Part shown: one piece after another, positions 26,884 through 36,731 of the stretch | How positions within the stretch are numbered: position 1 is the first letter of the stretch | Layout: the number at the start of each line of letters is the position of its first letter | DNA from: Alphaproteobacteria bacterium | GTDB lineage: Bacteria > Pseudomonadota > Alphaproteobacteria > Rhodospirillales > Rhodospirillaceae | Direction: 5' to 3' | Assembly: GCA_003246625.1 (NCBI GenBank) | Contig: QJZR01000010.1 | Location: forward strand, 124,001-188,000 | Length of the DNA: 64,000 bases | Program-made: the position numbers and the translations under genes | The notes under the pieces: generated by a model | What the model saw: the letters and a program-made list of their open reading frames with translations, nothing else | Told to the model about the DNA's origin: nothing | The model's database searches: none

Positions 26884-28219
26884 GCCCTGCGATACCGGCG
26901 AAGACGTCCTGGCCGTCCTTGAACGCACCTATCTGCTCGACCGCCACGCGGCCACCGCGGGTTCCTGGAAGGCCCTGGATATCCTGAACGAATACCTCGA
27001 CATCGAGGTCCATTCCTTCGCCTCCGGCAGCGAGTGCTTCACCTGGCGCGTCCCGCCGGGCTGGGCGGTGGAACACGCGGAAATCCGCCTGGGCGACCGG
27101 GTGCTGCTGCGCCACGCCGACCACCCGCTGACGGTGCAGCCCTATTCCGATTCCTTTACCGGCCGCGTCGGCCGCGACGACCTGCTGAAGCATCTGGTGT
27201 GGTCCGAGGCGCGTCCCGACGCCTATGCCTATCGCTCGCAGCTCGCCTATCAGACCGACCTGCGCCGCGACTGGCAGATGTCGCTGCCCTGGGCCCTGGT
27301 GCGCGACCTGCCCGAGGGCGACTACGACGTCGACCTGCGCACCCGCTTCTTCGACGGCGCGATGCCGGTGGGCGAGGCGTTGCTGGAGGGCGACAGCCCG
27401 CACTCCATCCTGATCGTCGCCCACATCTGCCACCCCGGCATCGCCGACGACGGCCTGTCGGGCGCGGTCACCGGCATCCGCCTGATGCGCTGGCTGGCCA
27501 CCCTGCCGCGCCGCCGCTACACCTATCGCCTGCTGCTGCCGGTAGAGACCATCGGCTCGGTCGCCTGGCTGTGGAAACGCCGCGACCTGCTGCCCCACCT
27601 GGCGGCGGGACTGGTGCTGGAAAGCCTGGGCAACGCCGCGCCCTTCGCCTGGAAGCGCAGCTATCCCGGCGACACCCGGATCGACCGCGTCGCCCGCCAC
27701 GTGGCGCGCCGCTTCGGCGAGATCGAGGAACGGGACTTCCGCGACAAGGTCGGCAACGACGAACTGGTGTTCGGCGACCCCGACTTCGCGGTGCCGATGG
27801 TCGGCCTGCAACGCTGGCCGTACCCGGAATACCACACCAGCGACGACGCCCCCGCCGCCCTCACCGCCGCGCGCCTGGACGAAGGCTTCGCCTTCGCCCG
27901 GGGGATCGTCGAGGTTCTGGAGGCCGACGCGGTGCCGGAACGCCGCTTCGTCGGCCCCCTGCACCTCAGCCGCCACGACCTGTACGTCGACGCGCGGCAG
28001 GACTTCGCCCTCTATTCCCGCATCTGGCGGATCATGCAGATGATGGACGGCGAGACCACCCTGTTCGACATCGCCGAGGCCACCGGCCTCGACTTCGCCG
28101 CGTTGCAGGCCTACCTCGACCGCTGGCGGGAAAAGGGGCTGATCCGCGACCGCGCCCTCGACCCGCGCGCGGTGTTCCCGCGCGGCGCGCCGATGTGGCT
28201 GGTCTGCGGCCGGGACTGA
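26873..28219 (+). CDS. DUF4910/M28-like aminopeptidase-fold protein with C-terminal winged-helix-like region
   Basis: ILIVAHICHPGIADDGLSGAVTGIRLMRWL; LLLPVETIGSVAWLWKR; YHTSDDAPAAL; C-term FDIAEATGLDFAALQAYLDRWREKGLI. ATG overlaps the carbamoyltransferase end. Confidence 0.8.
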   Translation: MPHKPCDTGEDVLAVLERTYLLDRHAATAGSWKALDILNEYLDIEVHSFASGSECFTWRVPPGWAVEHAEIRLGDRVLLRHADHPLTVQPYSDSFTGRVGRDDLLKHLVWSEARPDAYAYRSQLAYQTDLRRDWQMSLPWALVRDLPEGDYDVDLRTRFFDGAMPVGEALLEGDSPHSILIVAHICHPGIADDGLSGAVTGIRLMRWLATLPRRRYTYRLLLPVETIGSVAWLWKRRDLLPHLAAGLVLESLGNAAPFAWKRSYPGDTRIDRVARHVARRFGEIEERDFRDKVGNDELVFGDPDFAVPMVGLQRWPYPEYHTSDDAPAALTAARLDEGFAFARGIVEVLEADAVPERRFVGPLHLSRHDLYVDARQDFALYSRIWRIMQMMDGETTLFDIAEATGLDFAALQAYLDRWREKGLIRDRALDPRAVFPRGAPMWLVCGRD

Positions 28220-28223
28220 GGGG

Positions 28224-29234
28224 CTATTCCACCGCGCCGCGCGGCAACGGCTGCCCGGCGGCCACCGCCCGGGTCAGGCGGCGGCCCAGCACCAGATCGA
28301 TCTCGCCGCTGGAAAATTCCGACGCCGGGCGGGCGAACACCAGATCGTCCGCCGTCAGCACCGTCCCCGCGGGCAGGTCGCGCGCCGCCGCCAATCCCTT
28401 GCGCAACGCCGCGCGGGCGGCCGCCTCGCACTGCTGGGGGCGTTTCTCGCCGTCGCCCAGGGCGGCGTGCACGGCGCGCACCGAAACCACCAGATCGGCC
28501 AGTTCGGCGGGTTCCAGCGACAGCGCATGGTCGCGGAACACCCGGTCGGCGCGGGTTTCGGTGACGTGGACCTCGACCATCTCCGCCCCCAGGGCGACCG
28601 CCGCCAGGCAGGCCTGGGTGCCGATGACGTGGTTCGACCACCCCACCGGCAGGCCGAAACGCCGCTTCAGCGCCGGAATGGCGCGCAGGTTAGCCTCTTC
28701 CACCGGCGTCGGATAGGCCGACACGCAGTGCATCAGGACCAGCCGTTCGGCCAGGGGCACGCCGTCCAACGCCGCCTCGAACAGGCGCACCGCCGCCGCC
28801 ACTTCCTCCATGTCGGCGCAGCCGGTGGACAGGATCGCCGGACGCCCGCTCCGCGCCACGGCGCGCAGCACCGGGGCGAAATCGATGTCGCCGCTGGCGA
28901 TTTTCAGCACCGGGCAGATTTCCGCCAGCAGGGGAACCCAGTCCTCGGACACCGGGGTGGAAAAGAAGCCGATGCCGCGCCGCTCCGCCTCCGCCGCCAG
29001 ACGGCGGTGCGCCGCCGCGTCCAGGCCGAAGCGCCGCACCCGCGCCAGACGCTCGGCGTCGGTGGCGGCGATGAAGCGTTCCGGCGTATAGCTTTGGAAC
29101 TTGATCGCGTCCGCCCCCGCTTCCGCCGCCAGCGCCACCAGGCGCAACGCGGCCTCCAGGCTGCCCTCGTGGTTGACCCCCGCCTCGGCGACGACCAGGG
29201 GCGCGCCGCCCAGAACCTTGCCGAACATCTCCAT
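28224..29234 (-). CDS. N-acetylneuraminate/pseudaminate synthase family protein (NeuB-like) with SAF domain
   Basis: PLVVAEAGVNHEGSLEAALRLVALAAEAGADAIKFQSYTPERF; ILSTGCADMEEV; LMHCVSAYPTPVEEANLRAIPALKRRFGLPVGWSNHVIG; C-term SAF (ARDLPAGTVLTADDLVFARP). Confidence 0.92.
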   Translation of the reverse strand: MEMFGKVLGGAPLVVAEAGVNHEGSLEAALRLVALAAEAGADAIKFQSYTPERFIAATDAERLARVRRFGLDAAAHRRLAAEAERRGIGFFSTPVSEDWVPLLAEICPVLKIASGDIDFAPVLRAVARSGRPAILSTGCADMEEVAAAVRLFEAALDGVPLAERLVLMHCVSAYPTPVEEANLRAIPALKRRFGLPVGWSNHVIGTQACLAAVALGAEMVEVHVTETRADRVFRDHALSLEPAELADLVVSVRAVHAALGDGEKRPQQCEAAARAALRKGLAAARDLPAGTVLTADDLVFARPASEFSSGEIDLVLGRRLTRAVAAGQPLPRGAVE

Positions 29235-29238
29235 CCGT

Positions 29239-31710
29239 CTATGCCTCTTCGCTGATCGCCAAATGGCGCTCGACCAGGGTCTGCGCCAACTGCGCCGCCG
29301 CCGCCAGAATCTCGCTTTCCCGCCCGCCGCTGGCCGCCCGTTGCGCGGTCAGCGCGGCGTTGACCGTCGCCGCCAGGGCCTCGTGCAGCGGGCGGCTGTC
29401 CCGGTGCATCCAGGCGGCATCGAGCAACAGGAAGGCCGCCGCCTCGTGCGCGTGCGCCGACGCCAGCCGCCGCGCCAGGGCCAGAATCGGCGGCACCGCC
29501 AGGGGATCGCGGTCCACCGCCGCGGTCAGGGGATCGACCGCCGCCTCGGCGTTGGGAAACAGGGTGTCGACCGCCGCCAGACGGCGGTATTGCGCCTCGT
29601 AGGCGGCGGCGACGGCGGGCCAGGCGAACACCGCCTCCACCCGCTTGCGGCCCGCCGCGCCCAAGGCCGCGCCGCCGTCGGCCCGCGCCAGCACCCGGAT
29701 CGTCGCCGCCGCCAGGCGCTGCGGCGACGGCGCCTTGACCAGCACGCCGGTCTGGCCGTCCACCACCTGGAAGCGGGTGCCCGGCGCGTCGGCGGCGACG
29801 ACCGGCAGGCCGCAGGCCATCGCCTCGCAGGTGACGTTGCCGAAGGTTTCCAGCACGCTGGGATTGAGGAACAGGCTGGCGGCGCGATAGACGCCGGGCA
29901 GTTCGGCGTGCGGCACCGCCCCCAGCAGGTGCACGCGGTCGGCGACGCCCAGTTCCGCCGCCAGGGCGGCCAGCGCCCCGGCATCCTTGCCCGCGTGCAG
30001 CAGGTGCGCATCCGGGAAGGCGGCAAGAACCTGGGCGAACGCCTCCACCCCCGCGTCGAAGCGCTTGCTCGGAATCGCGCGTCCGGCCATCAGCAACACC
30101 GGCGCCGCCGCCGGAATTCCCAGGCGGGAGCGCAGGTCCGCGCCGTTCCCCGGCGAAAACGCCGCGGCGTCGACGCCGTTGGGGATGCGGACGATGCGCG
30201 CCGGATCGGCCATCGCCGCCAGTTCCGCCACCACGTCGTCGCTGATCGCGACGCACAGGTCGCTGCCCGCGATGGCGGCGGAAATCGCCGCATCGTTCGC
30301 CGGGTCGAGCCGCCAGCCATAGCCGATTTCCGGCATGCGGTTGATGTCCATGCCATGGCAGCGGGTCAGCACCGGCACCCCGTGCAAGGCGCGCAGGGCC
30401 AGGGCGAAGGGCGCCGCCTCGAAGGCGCTGTGCGCGGAAATCGCGTCGAAGCGCCGCACCAGATGGCGGCGCAGGAACTGCTGGTGCAACGACCCCGGCA
30501 ACAGGCCGAGCGGGCGATGGCGCGGCCGTTCGGCCAGCGGCCCACGGGCGAAACCGCCGGAAAAGCGGGCCAGCGCGTAGGGAGCCTCGGCATCGCCTCC
30601 CGGTTGCTGCTCGGCGGGGGCGAACACCGTCACCGCGTGGCCGCGCGCCACCAGTTCGCGGGCCAGCCGGTCCAGTTGCAGCTCCAGACCGCCGACCACC
30701 GGCAGGAAGGAATTGGTCAGCATCGCCAGGTTGAGGGGCTTTTCCGGCGGCGCGGCGGCGGGCAGCGGCACCTTCGCCGCCGACGGGCAGAGCACCGCGC
30801 AGCGGGTCTTTTCGCCGCCATAGACCGGGAACACCGTGGCGAGACGGCTTTTCGCGCTCATCGTATAGGCGCGCATGCCGAAGCGTTCGGCGAACAGTTC
30901 CGCCATGTCGCGCAGGATCTGCCGGATCGGGAAACGCCGCCCGCCGCCGCCCTCGTGCGGGTGGCGCATGTCGGTCTTGCGCGGCGGCAGCAGCGGCGCG
31001 AAGGATTCGTATTCCGGCATCTCGTAGAAATGCAGCGCGTCGGTCATGTCGACGCCGCAGAACACCACGTTGCGGCAGCCCAGCATCGCGGCCAGCGCGA
31101 ACATCGCGGGCACCGTCGCGGTCGGCTTGGGCAGGAAGGCCGCCCCCCGCCCGAAGCCGAACAGACCGTGATCGATCAAATGGCGCAGCAGCAGCACCGG
31201 ATTGGCCGCGCAGCCGGAATACTGGAACAGTTCGCGGGTGAACAGGCAGCGCGGCCCGCATTCCCGCATCAGGGTGCGGCCGAAGGGCCGTTCGTGGAAG
31301 CGGAAGAAGTTCACCTCGTCGCCACGACAGATGAAGGTGGTGTCGCGATAGTCGGGCAGGCGCAGGCGCAGCAGCTTCTCGATGCCGCTTTCGCCGTTGT
31401 CGGCAACGCGGGTGGTGGAGATGGTCAGGTAATAGTCGGTGGCGAAGGGATGGACCAGCCAATGGTTCATGCCGATGCTGGTCTGCCCGGCGATGTGCGC
31501 CCACTCGCGGTCGGTGATGTCGAGAATCGACGGCCCGCTGCCCATCAGGAAGGCGGTGTCGCCCTTTATCGGCAGCACCGTGCGCCGGTTGAGGTCGGCA
31601 TAGCCCATCTTCATGTAGGCGGCGACCGAACGCGCGGCGTGGCCGGTCTGGTCGGTGGGGTCCCAAAGGGTGCGCACCGCGGCGCGCAGGCCCATGCCGA
31701 AATCAGGCAT
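29239..31710 (-). CDS. Fusion protein: N-terminal DUF115/GT42-like domain + C-terminal GT4 glycosyltransferase
   Basis: N-term DTAFLMGSGPSILDITDREWAHIAGQTSIGMNHWLVHPFATDYYLT...GCRNVVFCGVDMTDALHFYEM; C-term LNLAMLTNSFLPVVGGLELQLDRLARELVARGHAVTVFAP...VLLMAGRAIPSKRFDAGVEAFAQVL. Confidence 0.82.
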   Translation of the reverse strand: MPDFGMGLRAAVRTLWDPTDQTGHAARSVAAYMKMGYADLNRRTVLPIKGDTAFLMGSGPSILDITDREWAHIAGQTSIGMNHWLVHPFATDYYLTISTTRVADNGESGIEKLLRLRLPDYRDTTFICRGDEVNFFRFHERPFGRTLMRECGPRCLFTRELFQYSGCAANPVLLLRHLIDHGLFGFGRGAAFLPKPTATVPAMFALAAMLGCRNVVFCGVDMTDALHFYEMPEYESFAPLLPPRKTDMRHPHEGGGGRRFPIRQILRDMAELFAERFGMRAYTMSAKSRLATVFPVYGGEKTRCAVLCPSAAKVPLPAAAPPEKPLNLAMLTNSFLPVVGGLELQLDRLARELVARGHAVTVFAPAEQQPGGDAEAPYALARFSGGFARGPLAERPRHRPLGLLPGSLHQQFLRRHLVRRFDAISAHSAFEAAPFALALRALHGVPVLTRCHGMDINRMPEIGYGWRLDPANDAAISAAIAGSDLCVAISDDVVAELAAMADPARIVRIPNGVDAAAFSPGNGADLRSRLGIPAAAPVLLMAGRAIPSKRFDAGVEAFAQVLAAFPDAHLLHAGKDAGALAALAAELGVADRVHLLGAVPHAELPGVYRAASLFLNPSVLETFGNVTCEAMACGLPVVAADAPGTRFQVVDGQTGVLVKAPSPQRLAAATIRVLARADGGAALGAAGRKRVEAVFAWPAVAAAYEAQYRRLAAVDTLFPNAEAAVDPLTAAVDRDPLAVPPILALARRLASAHAHEAAAFLLLDAAWMHRDSRPLHEALAATVNAALTAQRAASGGRESEILAAAAQLAQTLVERHLAISEEA

Positions 31711-32620
31711 CGCCGTCCTCCCGCCTCGCGGGCAGGCCCGGGCCGTCGGCGGCGAAAACGCCGGAGGGCAACGGGCCGCCGTCCTCCGCCGCCCAGTCGG
31801 TCAGCAGCAGGGCGCCGTCGCGGCAGATCAGGAACGGGCCTTCCCCGCCGACGCGGACGATCCGCCCCGGGGTGCCGCGCACCTGCGGCGCCGCGTGCCG
31901 CGCCGCGAAGACGCGGACGATCCGCCCCGCCACCTCCAGCCAGGCGCCGGGATAGGGGCGGGTCAGGGCGCGGATGAAGCGCAGGGCCTCCGCCGCCGTC
32001 GTCCGCGCCGGGGCCAGCCGCCCGTCGGCGTCGGCGCGCTGATGCCAATAGGCGGCGCGCGCGGCGTCCTGCGGGGTGCCCGTCTCGCCGCGCTCCAGGG
32101 CGGCGATGGCGGCCAGCGCCAGGCCGGGAAACGCGGCGTTGGCCTTGTCGTGCAGGGTGGCGATGGTGTCGTCGTCGCCGATCGGGATACGCGTTTCGGC
32201 AAGCAGCGGCCCGCTGTCGATCCCCGCGTCGACGCGGATGGCGGAAATTCCCGCCGCCGCCTCGCCCATGATCATCTGCCAGTTGAGGGGGGAACCGCCG
32301 CGGTATTCGGGCAGGCGGCCGCCGTGCAGGTTGACCGCGCCCAGCCGCGCCGCCGCCAGCAGCGGCGAACGGAAGATCTGCGAGAACCCGGCGATCAGCA
32401 GCACGTCCGGCGCCAGCCCGGCCAGTTCGGCCAGGAAGTCCGCATGGTTGACGTCCGCCACCGTCTCCACCGCCAGGCCCAGGCCGCGCAGCTCGTCGGC
32501 GACGCCGGCCGGCGCGGCGGGCGGCACCACCGCCAGAACCACGCCGTGCCCGGCGGCCAGAACCGCCCGCACCGCCGCCAGGCCCCGCGCCCCGTTGAGG
32601 AAGACGACGACGCGGCGCAT
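31703..32620 (-). CDS. Formyltransferase family protein (Fmt/ArnA N-terminal-like)
   Basis: LGAVNLHGGRLPEYRGGSPLNWQMIMGEAAAGISAIRVDAGIDSGPLLAETRIPI; C-terminal OB-like domain. Start trimmed to MRRVVVFLNGARG. Confidence 0.87.
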   Translation of the reverse strand: MRRVVVFLNGARGLAAVRAVLAAGHGVVLAVVPPAAPAGVADELRGLGLAVETVADVNHADFLAELAGLAPDVLLIAGFSQIFRSPLLAAARLGAVNLHGGRLPEYRGGSPLNWQMIMGEAAAGISAIRVDAGIDSGPLLAETRIPIGDDDTIATLHDKANAAFPGLALAAIAALERGETGTPQDAARAAYWHQRADADGRLAPARTTAAEALRFIRALTRPYPGAWLEVAGRIVRVFAARHAAPQVRGTPGRIVRVGGEGPFLICRDGALLLTDWAAEDGGPLPSGVFAADGPGLPARREDGDA

Positions 32621-33699
32621 CAGCCCTGCCCCAGACTCGCGGCGGTCTTTTCCCACTGCGCCTTGTACCAGTCGCAATAGGCGGCATAGCCGACCGACAG
32701 GTCCCTTTTCGGGGTGAAGCCCAGGAACTCGCGCGCGCGGTCGATGCGCAGGGTGCCGCGCTTCGGCTTTTCCTTGGCGGCGGGGGCTTCCTCGAAGCGG
32801 GCGTCCGGGAAGCGGTCGCGGATGATCGCCGCCAGTTCGCTGACCGGGCGCGCCGCGCCGTAGGTCAGGTTGAAGGTGCGGCTGAGACCGCCGGGCAGGG
32901 CCATGGAACGCACCAGCCCGTCGGTCAGATCGTCGATGTGGGTGAAGTCGAGCAGGCCGGAACCGCCGCCCTCCAGCCGCGAGGGCTTGCCCATCAGGGC
33001 GTTCTCGACGAATTTCTGGGTGACCCGCTGGGAGATGCAGCGGATGCCGTACAGCGCGCTCGGCCGGACGATGGTGTAGGGAATGCCGTACAGGCGTTCG
33101 TGTTCGCGCATCATCCGCTCGCCGATGTACTTGGCGTTGGCATAGACGCCGCGCGGACGCGGGCGCACGGTTTCGTCGACCCAGTCGTTTTCGAAGTCGC
33201 CGTAAACGGTGCTGGAGGAGAAGAACACCACCTGCCCGGTCTCGGACTGGCGCAGGCGGCACAGTTCCAGCAGGTTGCGCAGGCTGGTGATTTGCAGGTC
33301 GTAGGCCAGGGCCGGGGCCTTGTTGGCGGTGACCGCGCTGGAAATCGCCGCCAGGTGCACCGCCTTGGTCGGCATGAACTCGTTGAACACCTCGGACAGC
33401 TCGTACATGTTGCGGGCGTCGACCACCCGCATATCGACGTCGGCGTCGCGCATCAGGGCGAAGCGTTCCAGGACGAACCCCTGATAGAGGGCGCGGCGCA
33501 CCGGATCGATGTCGCGGCGCACCACCAGGCTGACCAGATTGTTGATCAGCACCGAATCCGCGACCATCACCTCGGCCCCGGCGCGGCGCAGCGCCAACGC
33601 CAGGTGGTGGCCGATGAACCCGGCGCCGCCGACCAGAAGAATGCGTTCCCCCTTCAGGGAAAGGGCCTCGGTGGGCATGTCGATGGTATTGGCGGACAC
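32620..33699 (-). CDS. NAD-dependent epimerase/dehydratase (extended SDR)
   Basis: ERILLVGGAGFIGHHLALALRRAGAEVMVADS; YANAKYIGERMMREH (YxxxK). Confidence 0.93.
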   Translation of the reverse strand: MSANTIDMPTEALSLKGERILLVGGAGFIGHHLALALRRAGAEVMVADSVLINNLVSLVVRRDIDPVRRALYQGFVLERFALMRDADVDMRVVDARNMYELSEVFNEFMPTKAVHLAAISSAVTANKAPALAYDLQITSLRNLLELCRLRQSETGQVVFFSSSTVYGDFENDWVDETVRPRPRGVYANAKYIGERMMREHERLYGIPYTIVRPSALYGIRCISQRVTQKFVENALMGKPSRLEGGGSGLLDFTHIDDLTDGLVRSMALPGGLSRTFNLTYGAARPVSELAAIIRDRFPDARFEEAPAAKEKPKRGTLRIDRAREFLGFTPKRDLSVGYAAYCDWYKAQWEKTAASLGQG

Positions 33700-33714
33700 T
33701 TTGCGTTCCTCCCT

Positions 33715-34875
33715 CTAGCCTTCCTGGAAAAAGTCGGCGACCGCCGCGGCGATCGCGTCCATGTCGTCGGCGCCGAGATGCGGGCCGCAAGGCAGGGACA
33801 AGGTCTGCGCCGCGATCCAGCGCGCCACCGGAAAGGCCTCGGCGGCGGGATGGTTCCGCGCGGCATGATAGCGCGAAAACGGCAGGGCGACCGGATAATG
33901 CACGCTGAAACCGATGCCGCGCGCCTGCAAATGGCGCATCAGGGCATCGCGCGACACCGACCCGTCGCGCGGCAGGGTCAGGTTGACGCAGAAGCAGCAG
34001 CTTTCCGCCGCGCCGTGACGCAGCGGGAACAGGGTGACCCCGGGCAGACCGGCCAGGGCGGCGTGCAGGCGCTCGGCGTTGGCGCGGCGGCGGGCCAGAA
34101 AGTCCGGCAGGCGCGTCAACTGGCACAGGCCGATCGCCGCCTGCACCTCGTTCATCCGGTAGTTCCAGCCCAGGTCCTCGATGTCGTAGAGGCCGGGCAT
34201 GGCGCGTTCGCCCAGCCCCTTGTCATAGGAAAAGGCGCGTTTCTTGCGCGCCGCCTCGGCCAGGGCGTCGTCGTCGGTGACCAGCATGCCGCCCTCCAGG
34301 GTGGTCATCAGCTTGGTCGGATAGAAGGAATAGGCCCCGGCGGTGCCGATCGTCCCCGCCTGGCGGCCGCCGAAGCGTCCGCCCAGGGCGGCGGCGGCGT
34401 CCTCGATCACCGCCAGACCGCGCGCCGCGGCGACGGCGCCGATTTCGTCCATGGCGCAGGGCAGGCCGATATAGTGCACCGGCATCACCGCGCGGCTGCG
34501 CGGCGTCAGCGCGGCGCGCAGGGCCGCCGGGTCCAAACCGCCGGTTTCCGCCGAGACGTCGGCGAAGACCGGGGTGGCGCCACAATGTTCGACCGCATGG
34601 GCGGTGGCGACGTGGGTCATCGCGGGGACAATCACCTCGTCCCCCGGGCCGACCCCGGCGGCGACCAGGGCCAGATGCAGCGCGGTGGTGCAGGACGAGG
34701 TGGCGACGGCGTGCCGCGCCCCGACGAATTCGGCGAACGCCGCCTCGAAGGCGCGGCCTTCCGGCCCGTGGGTCAGTACGTGGCCGGACAGGACGCGTTG
34801 CGCGGCGGCCCGTTCGGCATCGCCGAGCAGCGGGCGGGCGAAGGGAATCTCGCGTTTGCTTTCCCGGTCGGTCAT
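33715..34875 (-). CDS. DegT/DnrJ/EryC1/StrS-family PLP aminotransferase
   Basis: HAVATSSCTTALHLALVAAGVGPGDEVIVPAMTHVATAHAVEHCGATPVFADVS; GAYSFYPTKLMTTLEGGMLVTDD (catalytic Lys). Confidence 0.95.
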   Translation of the reverse strand: MTDRESKREIPFARPLLGDAERAAAQRVLSGHVLTHGPEGRAFEAAFAEFVGARHAVATSSCTTALHLALVAAGVGPGDEVIVPAMTHVATAHAVEHCGATPVFADVSAETGGLDPAALRAALTPRSRAVMPVHYIGLPCAMDEIGAVAAARGLAVIEDAAAALGGRFGGRQAGTIGTAGAYSFYPTKLMTTLEGGMLVTDDDALAEAARKKRAFSYDKGLGERAMPGLYDIEDLGWNYRMNEVQAAIGLCQLTRLPDFLARRRANAERLHAALAGLPGVTLFPLRHGAAESCCFCVNLTLPRDGSVSRDALMRHLQARGIGFSVHYPVALPFSRYHAARNHPAAEAFPVARWIAAQTLSLPCGPHLGADDMDAIAAAVADFFQEG

Positions 34876-34892
34876 GGCTTCGTCCCCTCCCC

Positions 34893-35921
34893 CTACATCA
34901 GATAATCGACGGCGACGGAGCGGCCGCTCTGCACCGCCTGCCAGATCGCGAAACAAACGTCCATGACGCGGAAGATCTCCACCTCGCGCACCGGCGGTTC
35001 GCCGCCCGAACGCAGGGCGGCGACGAAATCCGGCAGGTGGTCGCCCTTCTCGACGCCGGGATAGGGCGTGGCGAAGGCTTCCTCGTCGCCCTCGCCGTCA
35101 CCGTGGAACAGGCGGGCGTCGGGCATGCCGTTCTCGAACGAAAGCCGGGTACCATAGAGGTTCAAGGCATGGAACTTCCGCCGCTTCGGCCCGTACATGG
35201 TGGTAGTCTTGCCGGTGGCGCCCGAGGCGAAACGCAACAGCGCGGTGATGGTGTCGGGCCAGCGATAGGCGGACCCCCGCGTCAGGATGCCGTTGCCCAT
35301 GGCGCAGACCTCGGTCACCTCTTCCCCGGCGATCCAGCGCATCAGGTCGATCAGGTGGATGCCGCCGCCGTAGACGGTGCAATAGAACGCCATCTTGCCG
35401 CGCCAGCCCTCGGTGATCTTCCACAGGATGTCGTGCAGATAGTCGCCCTCGATGTGCACCAGGTCGCCGAAGGCGCCCTCGTCCATCATCGCCTTGATCC
35501 GCTTGAAGCGCGGGCTTTGCCGCAGGATCAGGTTCGAGGTCAGGCGGCGCTTGCTGTCGGCCAGGGCGCGGGCGACGCGTTCGGCGTCGCTGCGGAACAG
35601 CACCACCGGTTTTTCCACCATCACATGCTTGCCCGCGGTCAGCGCGGCGATGGTCTGTTCGGCGTGGGCGTCGTCGTAGGAGCAGATCGAAATCACGTCG
35701 AGGTCGGCTTCCACCAGCCGCCGCCAGTCGGCATGGCGGCGCGGCACGTCGTGGCGGTCGGCGACCTCGGCCAGACGGACCGGATCGATGTCGCAGACGT
35801 CGGTGACGGTGCAGCCGGGAATCGCGTTATAGGCGACGACGTGGCGTTCCCCCACGCCCAGGCCGATGACCCCGGCGCGGATCGGGCGGAACGGCGGAAC
35901 GGCGGTGCGGCTATCGTCCAT
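34893..35921 (-). CDS. Gfo/Idh/MocA-family oxidoreductase
   Basis: AGVIGLGVGERHVVAYNAIPGCTVTDVCDIDPVRLAEVADRH; HVMVEKPVVLFRSDAERVARA. Confidence 0.92.
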   Translation of the reverse strand: MDDSRTAVPPFRPIRAGVIGLGVGERHVVAYNAIPGCTVTDVCDIDPVRLAEVADRHDVPRRHADWRRLVEADLDVISICSYDDAHAEQTIAALTAGKHVMVEKPVVLFRSDAERVARALADSKRRLTSNLILRQSPRFKRIKAMMDEGAFGDLVHIEGDYLHDILWKITEGWRGKMAFYCTVYGGGIHLIDLMRWIAGEEVTEVCAMGNGILTRGSAYRWPDTITALLRFASGATGKTTTMYGPKRRKFHALNLYGTRLSFENGMPDARLFHGDGEGDEEAFATPYPGVEKGDHLPDFVAALRSGGEPPVREVEIFRVMDVCFAIWQAVQSGRSVAVDYLM

Positions 35922-35924
35922 GGG

Positions 35925-36653
35925 TCACCGCCGCGCGATCAGAAGGTGTTTGTTCTTAAGGATCCCCGCGCCGTTGGTCTGCAGGTTGCGGCCCGCCGCG
36001 TCGCGGAAGGTCCAGGTGCGGATGGCGGCCAGGTCGGGGCGGAAGGGCAGGTCGGCATCCATCTCCACCGCCTCGAAGCGCAGGCTCGCCACCCGGCCAT
36101 CGAGGATTTCCCGCACCGTGCGCTGCGCGTGCACGTTCCAGTCGGTGTTCCAGACCTGCGAGCGGCTGCCCGGCGAACGGTCGCGGAACTGCATGCGCAC
36201 GTCGACGTCCAGCGGGTTGAAGCGCCCGTCGACGATCAGCAGGCCGCCCGGCGCGACCAGGGAGGCGAGCTTTTGCAGGACCTCCGTGGGGTCGGTGAAG
36301 ATTTCGACGACGCCGGTGGAGATCACCACGTCCCACTGTCCCTCGGCGGCGAAGACCGAGGCGGCGGAAAAATCGATCCCCGCCAGTTCCGGCGCGGCGG
36401 CGGCGGCGGCGATGTAATCCGGCGACAGGTCGATACCGGACAGGCGCCAGCCGGGAAAGGCCTGTTTCAGGCGATAGAGGCATTCGCCGTTGGCGCAGCC
36501 GACGTCGAGCAGGCGCAGACCGGGCGCCCCGGCGGTCTCGGCGGCCAGCACGCGGATCAGGTTCTTGTGGTCTTCCTTGAACAGGTCGGCGACGCCGCGC
36601 CGCGCATAGGGCGTGTTGGCGGGTTCGACCACGAACAGTTTCTCGTCGCTCAT
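35925..36653 (-). CDS. Class I SAM-dependent methyltransferase
   Basis: LRLLDVGCANGECLYRLKQAFPGWRLSGIDLSPDYIAAA; WDVVISTGVVEIFTDPTEVLQKLASLVAPGGLLIVDG. Confidence 0.9.
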   Translation of the reverse strand: MSDEKLFVVEPANTPYARRGVADLFKEDHKNLIRVLAAETAGAPGLRLLDVGCANGECLYRLKQAFPGWRLSGIDLSPDYIAAAAAAPELAGIDFSAASVFAAEGQWDVVISTGVVEIFTDPTEVLQKLASLVAPGGLLIVDGRFNPLDVDVRMQFRDRSPGSRSQVWNTDWNVHAQRTVREILDGRVASLRFEAVEMDADLPFRPDLAAIRTWTFRDAAGRNLQTNGAGILKNKHLLIARR

Positions 36654-36731
36654 CGAGGGATTCTTCCCGTGCGGAGGTGACGGCTCCGGGCCCCCTTCGG
36701 AGCCCCAACCGGTACTGTGCGCCCCCGCCGG

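Noticed and set aside
29101-31977. 958-aa plus-strand ORF
   Set aside because: Antisense to the DUF115/GT4 fusion; low-complexity His/Gln/Arg composition.
31703-34126. Apparent 807-aa single protein
   Set aside because: The upstream half is an out-of-frame read of the epimerase region; real formyltransferase starts at 32620 with an ATGA overlap to the epimerase.
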